Assembly: GCA_964431495.1 (NCBI GenBank)
Contig: CAYSJU010000014.1
Location: 1 to 49,759 of the forward strand
DNA: 49,759 nt
Source: CAYSJU01 sp964431495
Lineage (GTDB): Bacteria; Omnitrophota; Gorgyraeia; Tantalellales; Tantalellaceae
Direction of reading: 5' to 3'
The notes beneath the pieces are model-generated. The model did not search any database. It was given only the letters and a program-made list of their open reading frames with translations, and was not told the DNA's origin. Both the position numbers and the translations under genes were made by a program. Positions 25,706 to 37,000 of the stretch are shown here, in pieces; the first letter of the stretch is position 1, and each line of letters starts with the position of its first letter.

Positions 25706-26958
25706 CCCGGGAAGTCCAAGCGCTGGTCATCGGAGCCGGCCCAGCGGGCCTGGGAGCGGCTTTATCCCTTAAGAACGCGGGGATAGAAGATATCCTTGTG
25801 GTCGATAGAGAGGACTCCCCGGGAGGCATACTTCTTCAGTGTATCCATAACGGGTTCGGACTGCATCAATTCAACGAGGAACTGACCGGTCCCGAATACG
25901 CGGAACGCTATATAAACCGTTTCCGAAAAAGTAATATAGACCTGCTGGTCAATACGAGCGCGATCGACATCATCGCTGATGGAGACAAAAAAACAGTCGT
26001 CCTCCTCTCGGAAGAAGAGGGACTGATGGAGGTCAGCGCCAAAGCCGTTATCCTGTCCATGGGCTGCCGTGAACGGAACCGGGGGAATATAGCTATTCCC
26101 GGCAGCCGGCCGGCAGGCATCATGACAGCGGGTTTTGCCCAGAAGATGGTCAACATGCACGGCCACATACCCGGCAAAGAAATAGTGATCCTTGGGTCGG
26201 GAGATATCGGATTGATCATGGCCAGGCGACTGACATGGGAGGGGGCGCATGTAAAAGCGGTCATCGAGGTCCAGCCGTTTCCGGGAGGACTGAACCGCAA
26301 CATAGTGCAGTGCCTGAACGACTTTAAGATCCCCCTTTATCTTTCCCACACGATCACGAACATCAAAGGCAACTGGCGTATAAAGGGCGTGGATGTCGCG
26401 TCCATTGATAAGCACCTTGAGCCGACGAGTGAAGATAAGTTCAGCCTGACCTGTGACTGCCTGCTGCTCTCCATAGGGCTTATACCGGAGAACGAGCTCT
26501 CGCTCAAGGCAGGAGTGATACTGGACCCCGTGACCCGCGGAGCCATAGTTGACGTGAACCTCATGACCTCGGTGCCGGGTGTCTTCGCCTGCGGCAACGT
26601 CCTTCAAGTCCACGATCTGGCCGACTGGGTCTCTGAAGAAGCTGAATACTGCGGAAAAGCGGCAGCGCTTTATATTCAGGATAAGATCACAAAGGGCAGG
26701 GAACTCCCGGTAAAGACCGGCAACCTCGTAAGATATGTACTCCCTTCCCGGGTCGAAGCCGGAAAAGAGGCCATTCTGTCCCTGAGGCCTATCACTCCTG
26801 CTAAGGACATCACTCTGATGATAAAGTCGGAAAAAAAGATACTTCACAAAAAGAAACACAAAAAGATCTTTCCGAGCGAAATGCTCCGGATACCGCTCAA
26901 GGAGATACCAGCGGATGCTCAATATATAGATGTATCTTTTGTCTGGGAGGAAAAATGA
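25702..26958 (+). CDS. FAD/NAD(P)-dependent oxidoreductase of the glycerol operon
   Basis: 418 residues with a GTG start preceded by GGAG. Two dinucleotide folds are seen: FAD-binding VIGAGPAGLGAALSLKNAG (about 9-27) and a second at VILGSGDIGLIMARRLTWEG (about 160). GVFACGNVLQVHDLADWVSE near residue 295 is the late FAD motif. The protein is of the pyridine nucleotide-disulphide type without the CxxC redox pair. Genes of this kind sit between GlpA-like dehydrogenases and DUF1667 genes in Thermotoga and many Clostridia, and probably pass electrons from FADH2 to NAD or another carrier. It replaces the GlpB/GlpC arm of the E. coli complex. It overlaps the next gene by 4 bp. Confidence 0.9.
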   Translation: MTREVQALVIGAGPAGLGAALSLKNAGIEDILVVDREDSPGGILLQCIHNGFGLHQFNEELTGPEYAERYINRFRKSNIDLLVNTSAIDIIADGDKKTVVLLSEEEGLMEVSAKAVILSMGCRERNRGNIAIPGSRPAGIMTAGFAQKMVNMHGHIPGKEIVILGSGDIGLIMARRLTWEGAHVKAVIEVQPFPGGLNRNIVQCLNDFKIPLYLSHTITNIKGNWRIKGVDVASIDKHLEPTSEDKFSLTCDCLLLSIGLIPENELSLKAGVILDPVTRGAIVDVNLMTSVPGVFACGNVLQVHDLADWVSEEAEYCGKAAALYIQDKITKGRELPVKTGNLVRYVLPSRVEAGKEAILSLRPITPAKDITLMIKSEKKILHKKKHKKIFPSEMLRIPLKEIPADAQYIDVSFVWEEK

Positions 26959-27329
26959 AAGAAGACCTGATCTGCACCAACTGTCCTCTTGGATGCGGTC
27001 TGCAAGTGACTTACGATAAGAAGAAGATAATCAAGGTCGAAGGTAACACCTGTAAAAGGGGCGAGGAATACGCGGAAAAGGAGATCTTCCATCCTGAAAG
27101 GATCGTTACCACGACCGTGCGTGTATCAGGCGCCGCTGTCCCCTTTCTCCCGGTAAAGACGGACAAAAGCGTCCCCAGAGAACTCTGTTTCAAGGTAATG
27201 GACCGCGCGTTCGGCGCGCGGGCCAAGGCGCCTGTTAAGGCCGGAGATATAATAATAAAAAATATCCTGGATACCGGCGCCGATCTGGTGGCTACAAGAA
27301 GCCTTAAAAAGGAGAAAAACAATGCATAA
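26955..27329 (+). CDS. DUF1667 cysteine-cluster protein
   Basis: 124 residues. The N-terminus carries C-T-N-C-P-L-G-C and a fourth cysteine at N-T-C-K-R-G, a CxxCxxxC...C arrangement resembling the [4Fe-4S] site of molybdopterin oxidoreductases (family DUF1667). FHPERIVTTTVRVSG follows, as in those enzymes. It is the small partner of the preceding FAD proteins, and an electron-transfer role is inferred. It overlaps the upstream gene by 4 bp and the facilitator gene by 8 bp. Confidence 0.88.
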   Translation: MKEDLICTNCPLGCGLQVTYDKKKIIKVEGNTCKRGEEYAEKEIFHPERIVTTTVRVSGAAVPFLPVKTDKSVPRELCFKVMDRAFGARAKAPVKAGDIIIKNILDTGADLVATRSLKKEKNNA

Positions 27330-28062
27330 TTTCGTAGGCGAGCTCATGGGCACGATGATATTGATCCTTCTGGGGGACGGCGTTGTCGCCAATGTCCTTC
27401 TCGGCAAAAGTAAAGGTGAAAATTCCGGGTGGATCGTTATCAGCACTGGCTGGGGCCTTGCCGTGGCCATGGCCGTTTATGTCGCCGGATGGGTCAGCGG
27501 GGCCCATATAAACCCGGCCGTTACTATCGGCTTTATCTCTATCGGCAAACTCAGCGTCCGGCAGGCAATACCTTATATCAGCGGCCAGTTTCTCGGCGCG
27601 TTTCTCGGCGCGATCCTGGTCTGGCTTGCCTACATGCCGCACTGGAAGGTGACCGACGACGCTGACCGCAAGCTCTCGACCTTCTGCACCATGCCTGCTA
27701 TCCGCAGCTACGGACTTAATCTGCTGACCGAGATCATCGGCACGGCCATGCTGGTGTTGGGCGTACTGGGGATCTTTGATATACACAACAGCCTCGGCAA
27801 GGGCATTGCCCCTTATCTAGTGGGTATGCTGGTATTTGCGATCGGCCTGTCCCTGGGCGGCCCCACCGGATACGCCATCAACCCGGCCCGCGACCTGGCC
27901 CCGCGGATCGCGCACTTTCTGCTGCCCATTCCCGGCAAGAGGGACTCTGACTGGGCCTATTCATGGGTGCCTGTTGTCGGTCCGATCATCGGATGCCTCA
28001 TAGGCGCTCTCCTGTACCATTTCACCTTTGAAATATTCGTACCCCTGCTCACACAGGGATAA
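27322..28062 (+). CDS. glpF: Glycerol facilitator, aquaporin family
   Basis: 246 residues, six helices and two half-helices. The first NPA is at 64-66 (HINPAVT) and the second at 187-189 (GYAINPARDLAPR). The Asp following NPAR is the mark of glycerol-conducting members rather than water channels. It lets glycerol diffuse across the inner membrane, where glpK traps it. It ends 8 nt from the stop of the convergent giant gene, with no terminator visible between them. Confidence 0.96.
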   Translation: MHNFVGELMGTMILILLGDGVVANVLLGKSKGENSGWIVISTGWGLAVAMAVYVAGWVSGAHINPAVTIGFISIGKLSVRQAIPYISGQFLGAFLGAILVWLAYMPHWKVTDDADRKLSTFCTMPAIRSYGLNLLTEIIGTAMLVLGVLGIFDIHNSLGKGIAPYLVGMLVFAIGLSLGGPTGYAINPARDLAPRIAHFLLPIPGKRDSDWAYSWVPVVGPIIGCLIGALLYHFTFEIFVPLLTQG

Positions 28063-28070
28063 CGTCCCCA

Positions 28071-31000
28071 TTAGGCGGCGACTATGGCCTGCCGCTGGCC
28101 TTCGTATATCTTCTTGAGTTCTTCAAATTCAAGCGGCTCGGCCCTGGGAATGAATCTAAATACCCTGTCACCCAGCTTACTGATGTCCATAAAGGGATTG
28201 TCCAGTGATACCGGTTCTCCGAAAGCAAGCTTCAGGGATATTGTAAGCATATCAAGGAGCCTTATGTAGCTATATTCCGGAAAACTTTCAGGCAACGCGA
28301 CTTCCGCGAAGAACGCGCCTTTCTTTTCCTTATCCGATTTTCTTAACTCATCAAAGGCTTTTGAAGCGAGCACGTTCTGGCCTCCAAGGATAACAATATT
28401 TGAGAGAGGGATCCCCTTTTTATCTCTTTCTTTCAATAATACCCCTGCCAGTCTTTCACCTTTACTTCTTATTATTATCAAATTATCCAGACCTTTCTTC
28501 CTGGACAGATGGCTTAACCTGTTCAAAAGCCCCTGGATGGCAGAAACTTGAGTGTCAGGTATCCATGTCGTATCAATACCGACCATGATCTTCTCGCCTC
28601 TTGCTTTGGCTTCATCCACCTGCACGATGACAGCGTCTATAAAATCCTGGACGCCTTTCTTTTCCCTGTCAACATCGACACGGGGCTCTTCCCTCTCATC
28701 GACTGTTTTCTTGAATCCATATTCCCTGATAAATTCCTCTCTCCTCATATCCTGACCTCTTAAGTATCTTTCAACCGTTCCCCTGTCTATCTCTTCCCGA
28801 TAATCGAATATATCTAATGCGGCAGGCTCTCTAAACCCGAGGGCTATAAGCTTGCCGACATGGTTGTCATCATACAGACGATCACCATATTTTTCCATGA
28901 GTCGTCTTATCGCAAACGCCCTTAATTCAGCGCCTACACCAATATATTTTTTCCCATCCGCGGGTTTAACCCTGTTCCACGGGGCTATCTCCATCATACT
29001 GATAAAAGGCGTTATCTCTAAATCAGCATATCCCTCAGTTTCCTTTCCATCTTCGGATAGAACAAAATACAGATCGGCTAATCTTTCTCTTGCATTATCT
29101 TTTAAATAGCCGATATAAGACTCTATATCCCCGTGGTGTGCCGCCTTAGGCCACCCTTCATATCTTAACCATCTTTCCAGACTTTCAGATACCTTAGTTC
29201 TTTCTTGTTCATTAAGTTCTAAACCGTTCATGACGCTGAGTCCTACCATGTATTTAGGCTCCTTGTCATTTTTTAGAACTACCAAAGAGGGTTCAAGTAT
29301 AGGTTCTATTTCTTCCTGATAAACTTTTTTGAGATGAGCAACTTTCGGTCGGCGGTCTTTGCCCTTGAACCGGGCAAGGATGGGCAGGATTTCACTGGCT
29401 TTGTTCCTCACGCTCTCCGGGATGAAATATTCAGCGTCTTTTCCAGTGCCTTTACTTCTCTCAATAAGATGCAGGTGGTAATACAACCCCCTTAGGTCAT
29501 ACTTTATGGTCTCATGAGAACGTCCTATAAGGCCCGCTATTTCCTGCCCGGAAAACGCCACGTCAGGACCGGTTATGCCGTTATCGCAAAGATATGTAAA
29601 CACGCCGTACAATGACCCATCCGCGGGAAGTTCGGACGGTCCCTCTGTTCTTGCTTTCTTCCTTCCCGCGGCTGTCGCGCTGTATCTCCCTGTCTCCCTG
29701 TGCATAACCCTGCCCATTGTATCAAGCGGCATATACAATTTATGCTCAAACTCTGACATGTAGAAATAATACAAACCCCACTTTATGCTCTTATCCAGAT
29801 ACACCATGAACGGCCCTCTATCCGGGGCCCACGTGGCTAAACATATGTCCACTACCGCCATGTAATCATACGGGATCTTGTTCAATACTGCAGTCGCTAT
29901 GTCAAGGTCCTCGCCCCATACCCGTGTAAAGTAAGAACACATCCTTCCCGCCAGGCCCAGAAGAACAAATAAACTCGCGCTGTTACCCGCCTGCGCGTCC
30001 ATGGCGAGACTGTCCACATCTTTCCCGGCTATATCCACGTCCAGCAGGTCATCCATGGATTCGGGCAGTTTTTTCGCTTCTTTATACTGGCTCAATATAT
30101 CTTTTGTCCTATCCCAGTCTTGAACCGAAAATTCAATAACGGGCATCTTTTTAAGTATGGGATCGATCTCTTTACGGTAGACCTCCTGAAGGCGCATGGG
30201 CTTTGGATGAAGATCCTTGCCTTTGAACCGTGCGAGGATCGGGAGCACGTTATCAACGGCATTTTCCAGGAATTCAGGAATGTAATATTTAGTGAGCTTA
30301 CCGCTTCCCTCTCTTTTATCCCTGTCCAGAAGGTGCAGATGATAATAGAGTTTGCTCAGATCATCCCTGATGGTCCAGTAAGAAAGACCCATCCCTTCGG
30401 CGATCTTATCCGCGGTGAGAGCTTTGTCAAGGCCTATTGCGCCCCTGTCACGGAGAAACCCGAATACACCGTGAAGGGAACCCTCATACGGCTCATCCTC
30501 GTCCTCATATCTCTCTAGAGATATCCTGTCAATATCCACTTCCCTGGGGGCCAGTCTCCCGTCTTCACCGAGCGTTGCGATCGCCCTGAGCTGCAATTCC
30601 CTTTCATAAAAATCGTACAAACCTCCTTTTATTCTTATATTTATATACCCCAAAAAATTCCCCTGCGGATCGAACCGTAATATACATTTATCCAGAAGGT
30701 CCATGTAATCGAACGGCATTCTGCTTAGTATGTTTACGGAAATGTTCAATCTTCTACCGAACACACCCATCCAGTAACGGTATACCCTCTCTGCGATGCC
30801 TAACAGGATAAAATAGCTCGCGGAGTTCCCTCTCTGCGCGTCCGCCGCGAGAAGATTTATGTCCTCTTTGCTTACCCTTGATTCCAGAACCCTGTCCAAG
30901 GAATCGGGAAGGTCATCTGCTCCTTCATAGTTCCGGAGTATGTCCTTTGCCGCTTCCCAATCTTCATATGATATCGTAAGGGTCGGTTCCGGCGGGACTA

Positions 31001-34000
31001 TATCAGGGATGCCCAGATACTCCTTAAGACGTCTTACTGTTTCATCGCTGTCCAAGCCACCGAACTCCCTTTTTGCCCAGGTATAAAGACCCAGCAGATT
31101 CCTGTTGTTAAACTCCGGTATCTTCTTTCGGAAATCCGCTCCAACCAGTTCACCGGCTTTCTTGTTTAATGCCTTGCCGAGTTGCTGTAGAATATGGACC
31201 ATTGCGTCTTGGGTGGTCTTGGACCACTTCACTCCGCCACTTTTGATTAACTGCAGCACATTTTCCCTTGTAATATACTTCTCCCTGACCGCTATGCCCA
31301 GATACTCCTTTAATTTTTTCAATGCCGGCTTTTCAGCGCAACTGAACCTCTTCTTCGCCCATTCCAGAACTCCGCTTAAGCTCTTGCCCCCGAAGACCTG
31401 CGGTTTTTTCCTGAAATCGGACGTTAATAAAGCACCGGGGTCCTTTTTCAGTGCAGTGGCCAGTTCTTTGACCATGAACAGTTTTGCCGACTTTGTGGTA
31501 TTCACCCACGGCAAACGCTCCCTCTTGAAAAGAGCCAGTACATCCTTTTCACTAATAGTCTCCGGAACACTCGTGAGAAGGTCCTTTATGCCCAAATATT
31601 CTTTAAGCGCCCTCAATGCCAGAGACGGTTCCTTCTCCCCGAATTCCTTTTTCGCCCAACTGAGAAGCCCGGCAAGGCTCCTGTTGCCAAATCCGGAGAT
31701 CCTCTTTTGAAAATCTCCCGTGGTCAGGGCTCCGGGGGCCTTCTCCAGGGCCTTAGCCAACTCCCTTACCATAAAAAGTTTTGCCTTCTTCGTCGCCCTG
31801 TCCCAGGATATCTGCCCCGCTTTATGGAGATCAAGCACATTGGTTTCGTCGATCCTGGTTTTCATCTCTTCTATACCAAAATACTTCTTTAATGCCTTCA
31901 AGGCTTCGACCGGGCCGGAACATTCAAACCTGTGCCTTGACCAGATCAAAAGTGATCCCAGATTCTTATCGTTAAATTCCGGTATTTTCTTTAAAAAATC
32001 CGGCGTTGTCAGATCCTTCGGCTTCTTACCCAGGGCTTTCGCTAACATCTGCAGCATGTGGAGCTTAGCTTCTTTTGTGGTATTACTCCATGGGATCATC
32101 CCTGTCTTGAACAGCCTTAAAACATCGGGTTTGTCTATTCCCATAAAATCATCTTTTATTCCCAAATATTGTTTCAAAACGCTCAATGCCGTATCCTTGT
32201 CAGGGCATTCAAATTCCTTTTTTGCCCATAGCAACAATCCGTCGAGCGGCTTATTGCCTAATTCCGGTATTAGCCTGTCGAGATCTTCCTTGAACAGTGC
32301 TCCCGGTCTCCTTCCTAACGCTGCGGCAAGTTTGTTCACCATGGACAATTTAGCCTTCCTGGTGGTGTTGCTCCACCGGAAATCGGGAACTTCAATGAAA
32401 GACTGCAGGACCCCGGTTTCATCTACCATCCCGATCTTCCCGGCTGTGTCCAGATATCGTTTCAGCCTGGTCAGTGCTTTGTCATAATTTTCACATTTAA
32501 ATTTCTTTTTTGCCCACTCCAGGATCCCTGCAAGACTTTTACCGCCGAATTCCGGCATGCTCCGTTGGAGATCATAAGTGGTCAGTTCTTCCGGCCTCTT
32601 ATCAAGGGCTCCGGCAAGCGTATTTAAAACAAGCAGCTTTGCCTCTCTCGTCGTCCTGTCCCAGCGTATCAGACCCATATTCAACATCCGGAACACGTCA
32701 TCCTCATCGATGAGAAGGCTCAGGTCCTTTATCTCGAGGTATCCTTTTAACACTCTCAAGCCCTCAGTATCGTTATCACGGTCAAACTCCCGTTTGGCCC
32801 AGTATATGAGCCCATAGAAGTTCCTGTTATTGAGCTCCGGTACTTTTCGCTGAAAATCTCTCGGAACAAGGAACCGCGGCTTTTTTTTCAGATGCTCGGT
32901 GAGTTTTTTGAACATGAAAAGTTTTATCCCTTTATTGACCTTATCCCAGACAAGCTTGCCCTCTTTCAGAAGCTCCAGGGCCGTGGCTTCATTTATGATT
33001 TCCTTTATGGTTTCCTTTATCTGTAAATATCCTTTAAGCTCTTCGAGCGCCTTTTCATCGGTCCTGCATTCGAACCTCTTTCTTCCCCATCCCAGAAGCC
33101 CCTTCAGTGTCTTGTTCCCAAGCTCGGGTATCCTCCTTTTAAAATCAGGTGTGGTCAGCATCCATGGATCTGTGTTAAGGTGCCCGGCAAGCTCTTTAAA
33201 CATAAAAAGCCTGGCTTCTTTTGTGGTGCGCTCCCAGCTCAGCCGGCCGGACTTGAACCGTTCTAAGACCGTGGTCTCGTCAATATCCTCGGTTATCTCT
33301 TTAATATCGAAATATTTCTTTAACGCTCTCAAGCCTTCATCGGCACTCTTGCATTTAAATTCTTTTACCGCCCAATCAAGAAGTCCTCCAAGGCCTTTAT
33401 CCCCAAATACCGGCCTCTTGCCATGCAGATCACTTACCGTCAGCGCGCCGGGCTTTTTATCCAATGCATCCGCGAGTTTGTTGACCATGAAAAGTTTCGC
33501 TTCTTTGGTGGTATTCCCCCAGTGCACATTACCTTTCTTGAACGTTTGCAGTATCTCGTCCTCATCTGTCATTCGCTTCTTCTCTTCTAAACCCAGATGC
33601 TCCTTAAGCGCTTTGACGGCTTCGGTGTTGTTCTTGCAATTGAACTTCCTTTTCGCCCACTCCAGAAGTCCTATAAGGGTCTTCCCTTTGAACACCGCCG
33701 GTTTCTCCTTGCGAAAATCATCCACGCTTAAAGCACCCGGCTCTTTCCCTGTCGCTTCAGCGAGTTTATTGACCATCAGCAGCCTGGCCGCCCTGGTGGT
33801 TTCTTCCCAGAAGACACGACCGGTCTGGAATAACCGTAATACCTCGTCCGGCCCGACCTTTCCTTCTTCCTCCTCGCCCTCATCCGGGCCCTCTTCGGGT
33901 TCCATATCAGACAACAAGGGCTTGATCTCGTTTTCATATACTCCCTTGAGCACAGCGACCTTGAAGTACCCCCCTCTGAACTGGCCTAGAACAGGCAGGA

Positions 34001-37000
34001 TCCTATCCGCCCTTTCCCTGACAGGTCCGGGAATATAGTACTTTATGTCTTTTCTGGTTCCTTTAGGCCTTTCTACAAGATGCAGATGATAGTATAATCC
34101 TCTCAGATCATTTTCTACGGTCGAAAAAGCAAGGCCTAAACCATCTGCTATCTCCTTGATTGTAAGAGCGTTGGCAGGATCTGTTATCTCGTTATCGCAA
34201 AGGTAAGCGAACACTCCGAATAGTGATCCGGGAGGTGGGGATCCTGGATCAAATCCCTTTTCTTTCAAAAATTCATGATATTTTTTTCTGAATTCCTCGT
34301 CCACTATGCCCACAGCGATCAGATCTGATACCTGCCTGTAACGCTCATCACGCATGGTCCTTTCCATACACAACGGTATTTCAGGGATATTAAGTGGCCT
34401 GAAATTAGACTGGAAGAACCATAGAATATCAACATCCTTCAAGATATTCATCAGGTCCAGCACCCCTTCCACGCCTATGAAATCGACCAGCATGGCCATG
34501 AATATATTAGGATGTTTGACCCCGGCGACCAGTGTCCGCAGGGCTCCTGCCGCTTCTTCATGCATGCCTTCAAGATATAGACGTTTGACCCTGTATATCT
34601 GTGTGATCTTCCCTGTCTCCTCTGCCACATTTTTTATTATCTTGAATTCTTCCGGGTTATCTTCGTACGGCCCGAAAACGCGGCCCCTCTCCCTAGGGTT
34701 TACTTTTGAATACAGCATTGCCTTATAAAAGAAATGCGAACGCGGATCATTTATAGTGGTTATGACCTGCTGGGTGATATGTCCGGTCATCATTATATGC
34801 ATAACGCCTTCGTCCTTTACCCCGTTGAGGAACCGCCGCGCTGCCTTCCAGTCGCCCCCTCTCATCAGCCCCTCCAATCTTACTATATTTAGCTCTCCCC
34901 AGATGTGAGCCAGATCACCAGCGACCTCATCATCCGGTTTTTCCAGTGATCCTAAAGCGCTGTTAAGCGTCGGGAAGTTTTTACGGTCAGATCTTACATA
35001 AGAAAGGAGCGCTATGAATTTTTCATGAATCGGAAAGCCCCGGTATTCATTGATGGTTTTTCTGAAGAGCTCTATATCCAGTCGCAAATCCCTTTTCACA
35101 AGGTCCAGGAACTGGGTTATTTCAGCTTCTTCTAAACCCAAAAGATGTTCGCCCAGACAGAACAGCTGCAGGATCGGATAAGACTCCTCAAAAACAGGGT
35201 ATACCAGGGATAAATACCTGCTGCGGTGGAACGCGTTGCCCAGACGGATCTGGTCACTGCGGAATCCTATGGCCTTCCGCTCCGTCTCTCCTATTACACC
35301 TGTAATATTCGCATTTACCAGGTTCAGAAGAGTCCTTAATTGCTCTTCCTGCGACGCATTGGTCTCGGTAGACAATATTAATCTGAGGAATCCTCCGGTC
35401 TTGTTATAAGTAAGCTTGGGCCTCGGGATATCAGCCTCCTCCACGTAGATCTTTTCCACGCCTGTCATCTTCAGAACTTCGAGTTCTTCCTTGTGCTCCA
35501 TCAGTATATCGCCAAGGTCAAAGATCTTCTGGTGATGGATATCTGAAAATGTCAATTCAACATCCGATATGTGAAAGCTCTGTTTCGAAAGGATTGTCTT
35601 TACCGCGTCGCTGATAGGGTCCCTGACATCCTGAATAGGCACCCCCCGGCCGCACCTGTCAAGAATATCCTGTATCCTTTCATAGTTTATCTCGCCGATG
35701 CCATCAAGGTTAAATTCGTGAAAATATGCTTCAAGGAAAGCCTTTATGTAATCAGCACCGCAGTGATAATGGATGTCCCCAAGAATATTTCCCCGGCTGA
35801 GATTGTTCTTTATGTCAAACGCGACCGTAAGAAGGTCTTTCAGCTGATACCCCAGGGTCATGTTCAGGCTGAGTTCCCTTTTGATAAAACCGTGCGCAAA
35901 GTCATTAAAGACGGCTCTATGGGAATCGCCTTCTCGTAAAACGGTCACGTTCCCGTGATGCGGTGTCCCATGGATATACCCTCCGTCATGCAGCTCCCTT
36001 AAAGCCTCTCCATAAACGCGGAAATATTCCTCAATGGTCTCTCGCATGGTCCTCTTCTGAGCTTCTCCAAGAGGCACGTCCGTTGCTATCATATTGATAA
36101 CAGACCCCCTGTCTTTTTCAAATTTATCCGCTATCTCATCCACCGCGTTATGAGAAAACCTTTCATCCTCTTCGTCTTCCAGTCCCAGGATCACAAAACC
36201 GAAACGCGCTCTGCCGAAATGCGCGGGATCATACGCACCGTATCCCATGACGCAATTCACGGGCATATCGTCCTGTAACGCCCCGAATGTTGTGTTGAAC
36301 TCATTAAGGGTCTCTTCAGTGCTCTGGAACCCCCTGTATCTCGGCGAAATGTAAGGCGTTTCCATGAACCCTGTTTCCTCGAACTGTATTTCATGGGTCG
36401 GCAGAATGTGGCTTGGCGGCGCTTCATACCTGTCAAGTGAAGGCCTGCCGGCTTCGCCTTTTTCCTCGGGCCTGTAACACACTGCTTTGACCTTTACGGC
36501 CTTTAACTTTTTCCCTCTGACCGTGACCGGTTCGGTTAATTTCAGTACCGCGGACCTCCTTCCGGATATTTTGTCCGGAAAGAAATATTCCCACGTGGCC
36601 GTCTCCCTGATCCTTTCAAGGACCTCTTCTGGAAAATGTTCCAGAGTTTTTTTAGTAAAATAAAAATCAGCCCGGTATTGTCCCCGGATGTTTTCCGCTG
36701 CCCTGTCAGGCAGCCACTGGTCCCAGACCTTGTTCACCGGTTCCGGGTATAAAATATTCTCTGATATGAATTTTTCAGTTCCCTTTTTCATGGAATCTTC
36801 TATTATCCCTGAAAACACGGGCAGTTCGGTCGGTACCAGTTTGGGGTGGATCCGGCCGCTCTCAGGATCCCTTTCCAGCCTTACAGGGCTCCTGAAAGGC
36901 GTTGGAAAAGATTTATCCAGAAGGTGTGTGATGAAAAGAAGGTCGGGATGGGGTTTTCGCCACGGGTCAGGCCCTATAAGGTCCAGGACATTATTAAACC

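Noticed and set aside
25762..26922. 386-codon minus-strand frame
   Set aside because: Fully antisense to the FAD oxidoreductase of the glycerol operon; composition and lack of motifs mark it as a shadow.
28063..28070. Terminator between glpF and the convergent giant gene
   Set aside because: The gap is only 8 bases and no hairpin with T-run was found at the ends of either gene.
31003..33845. CRISPR-like periodicity
   Set aside because: The ~285-bp period is from protein repeats with diverged DNA, not short identical repeats with unique spacers.
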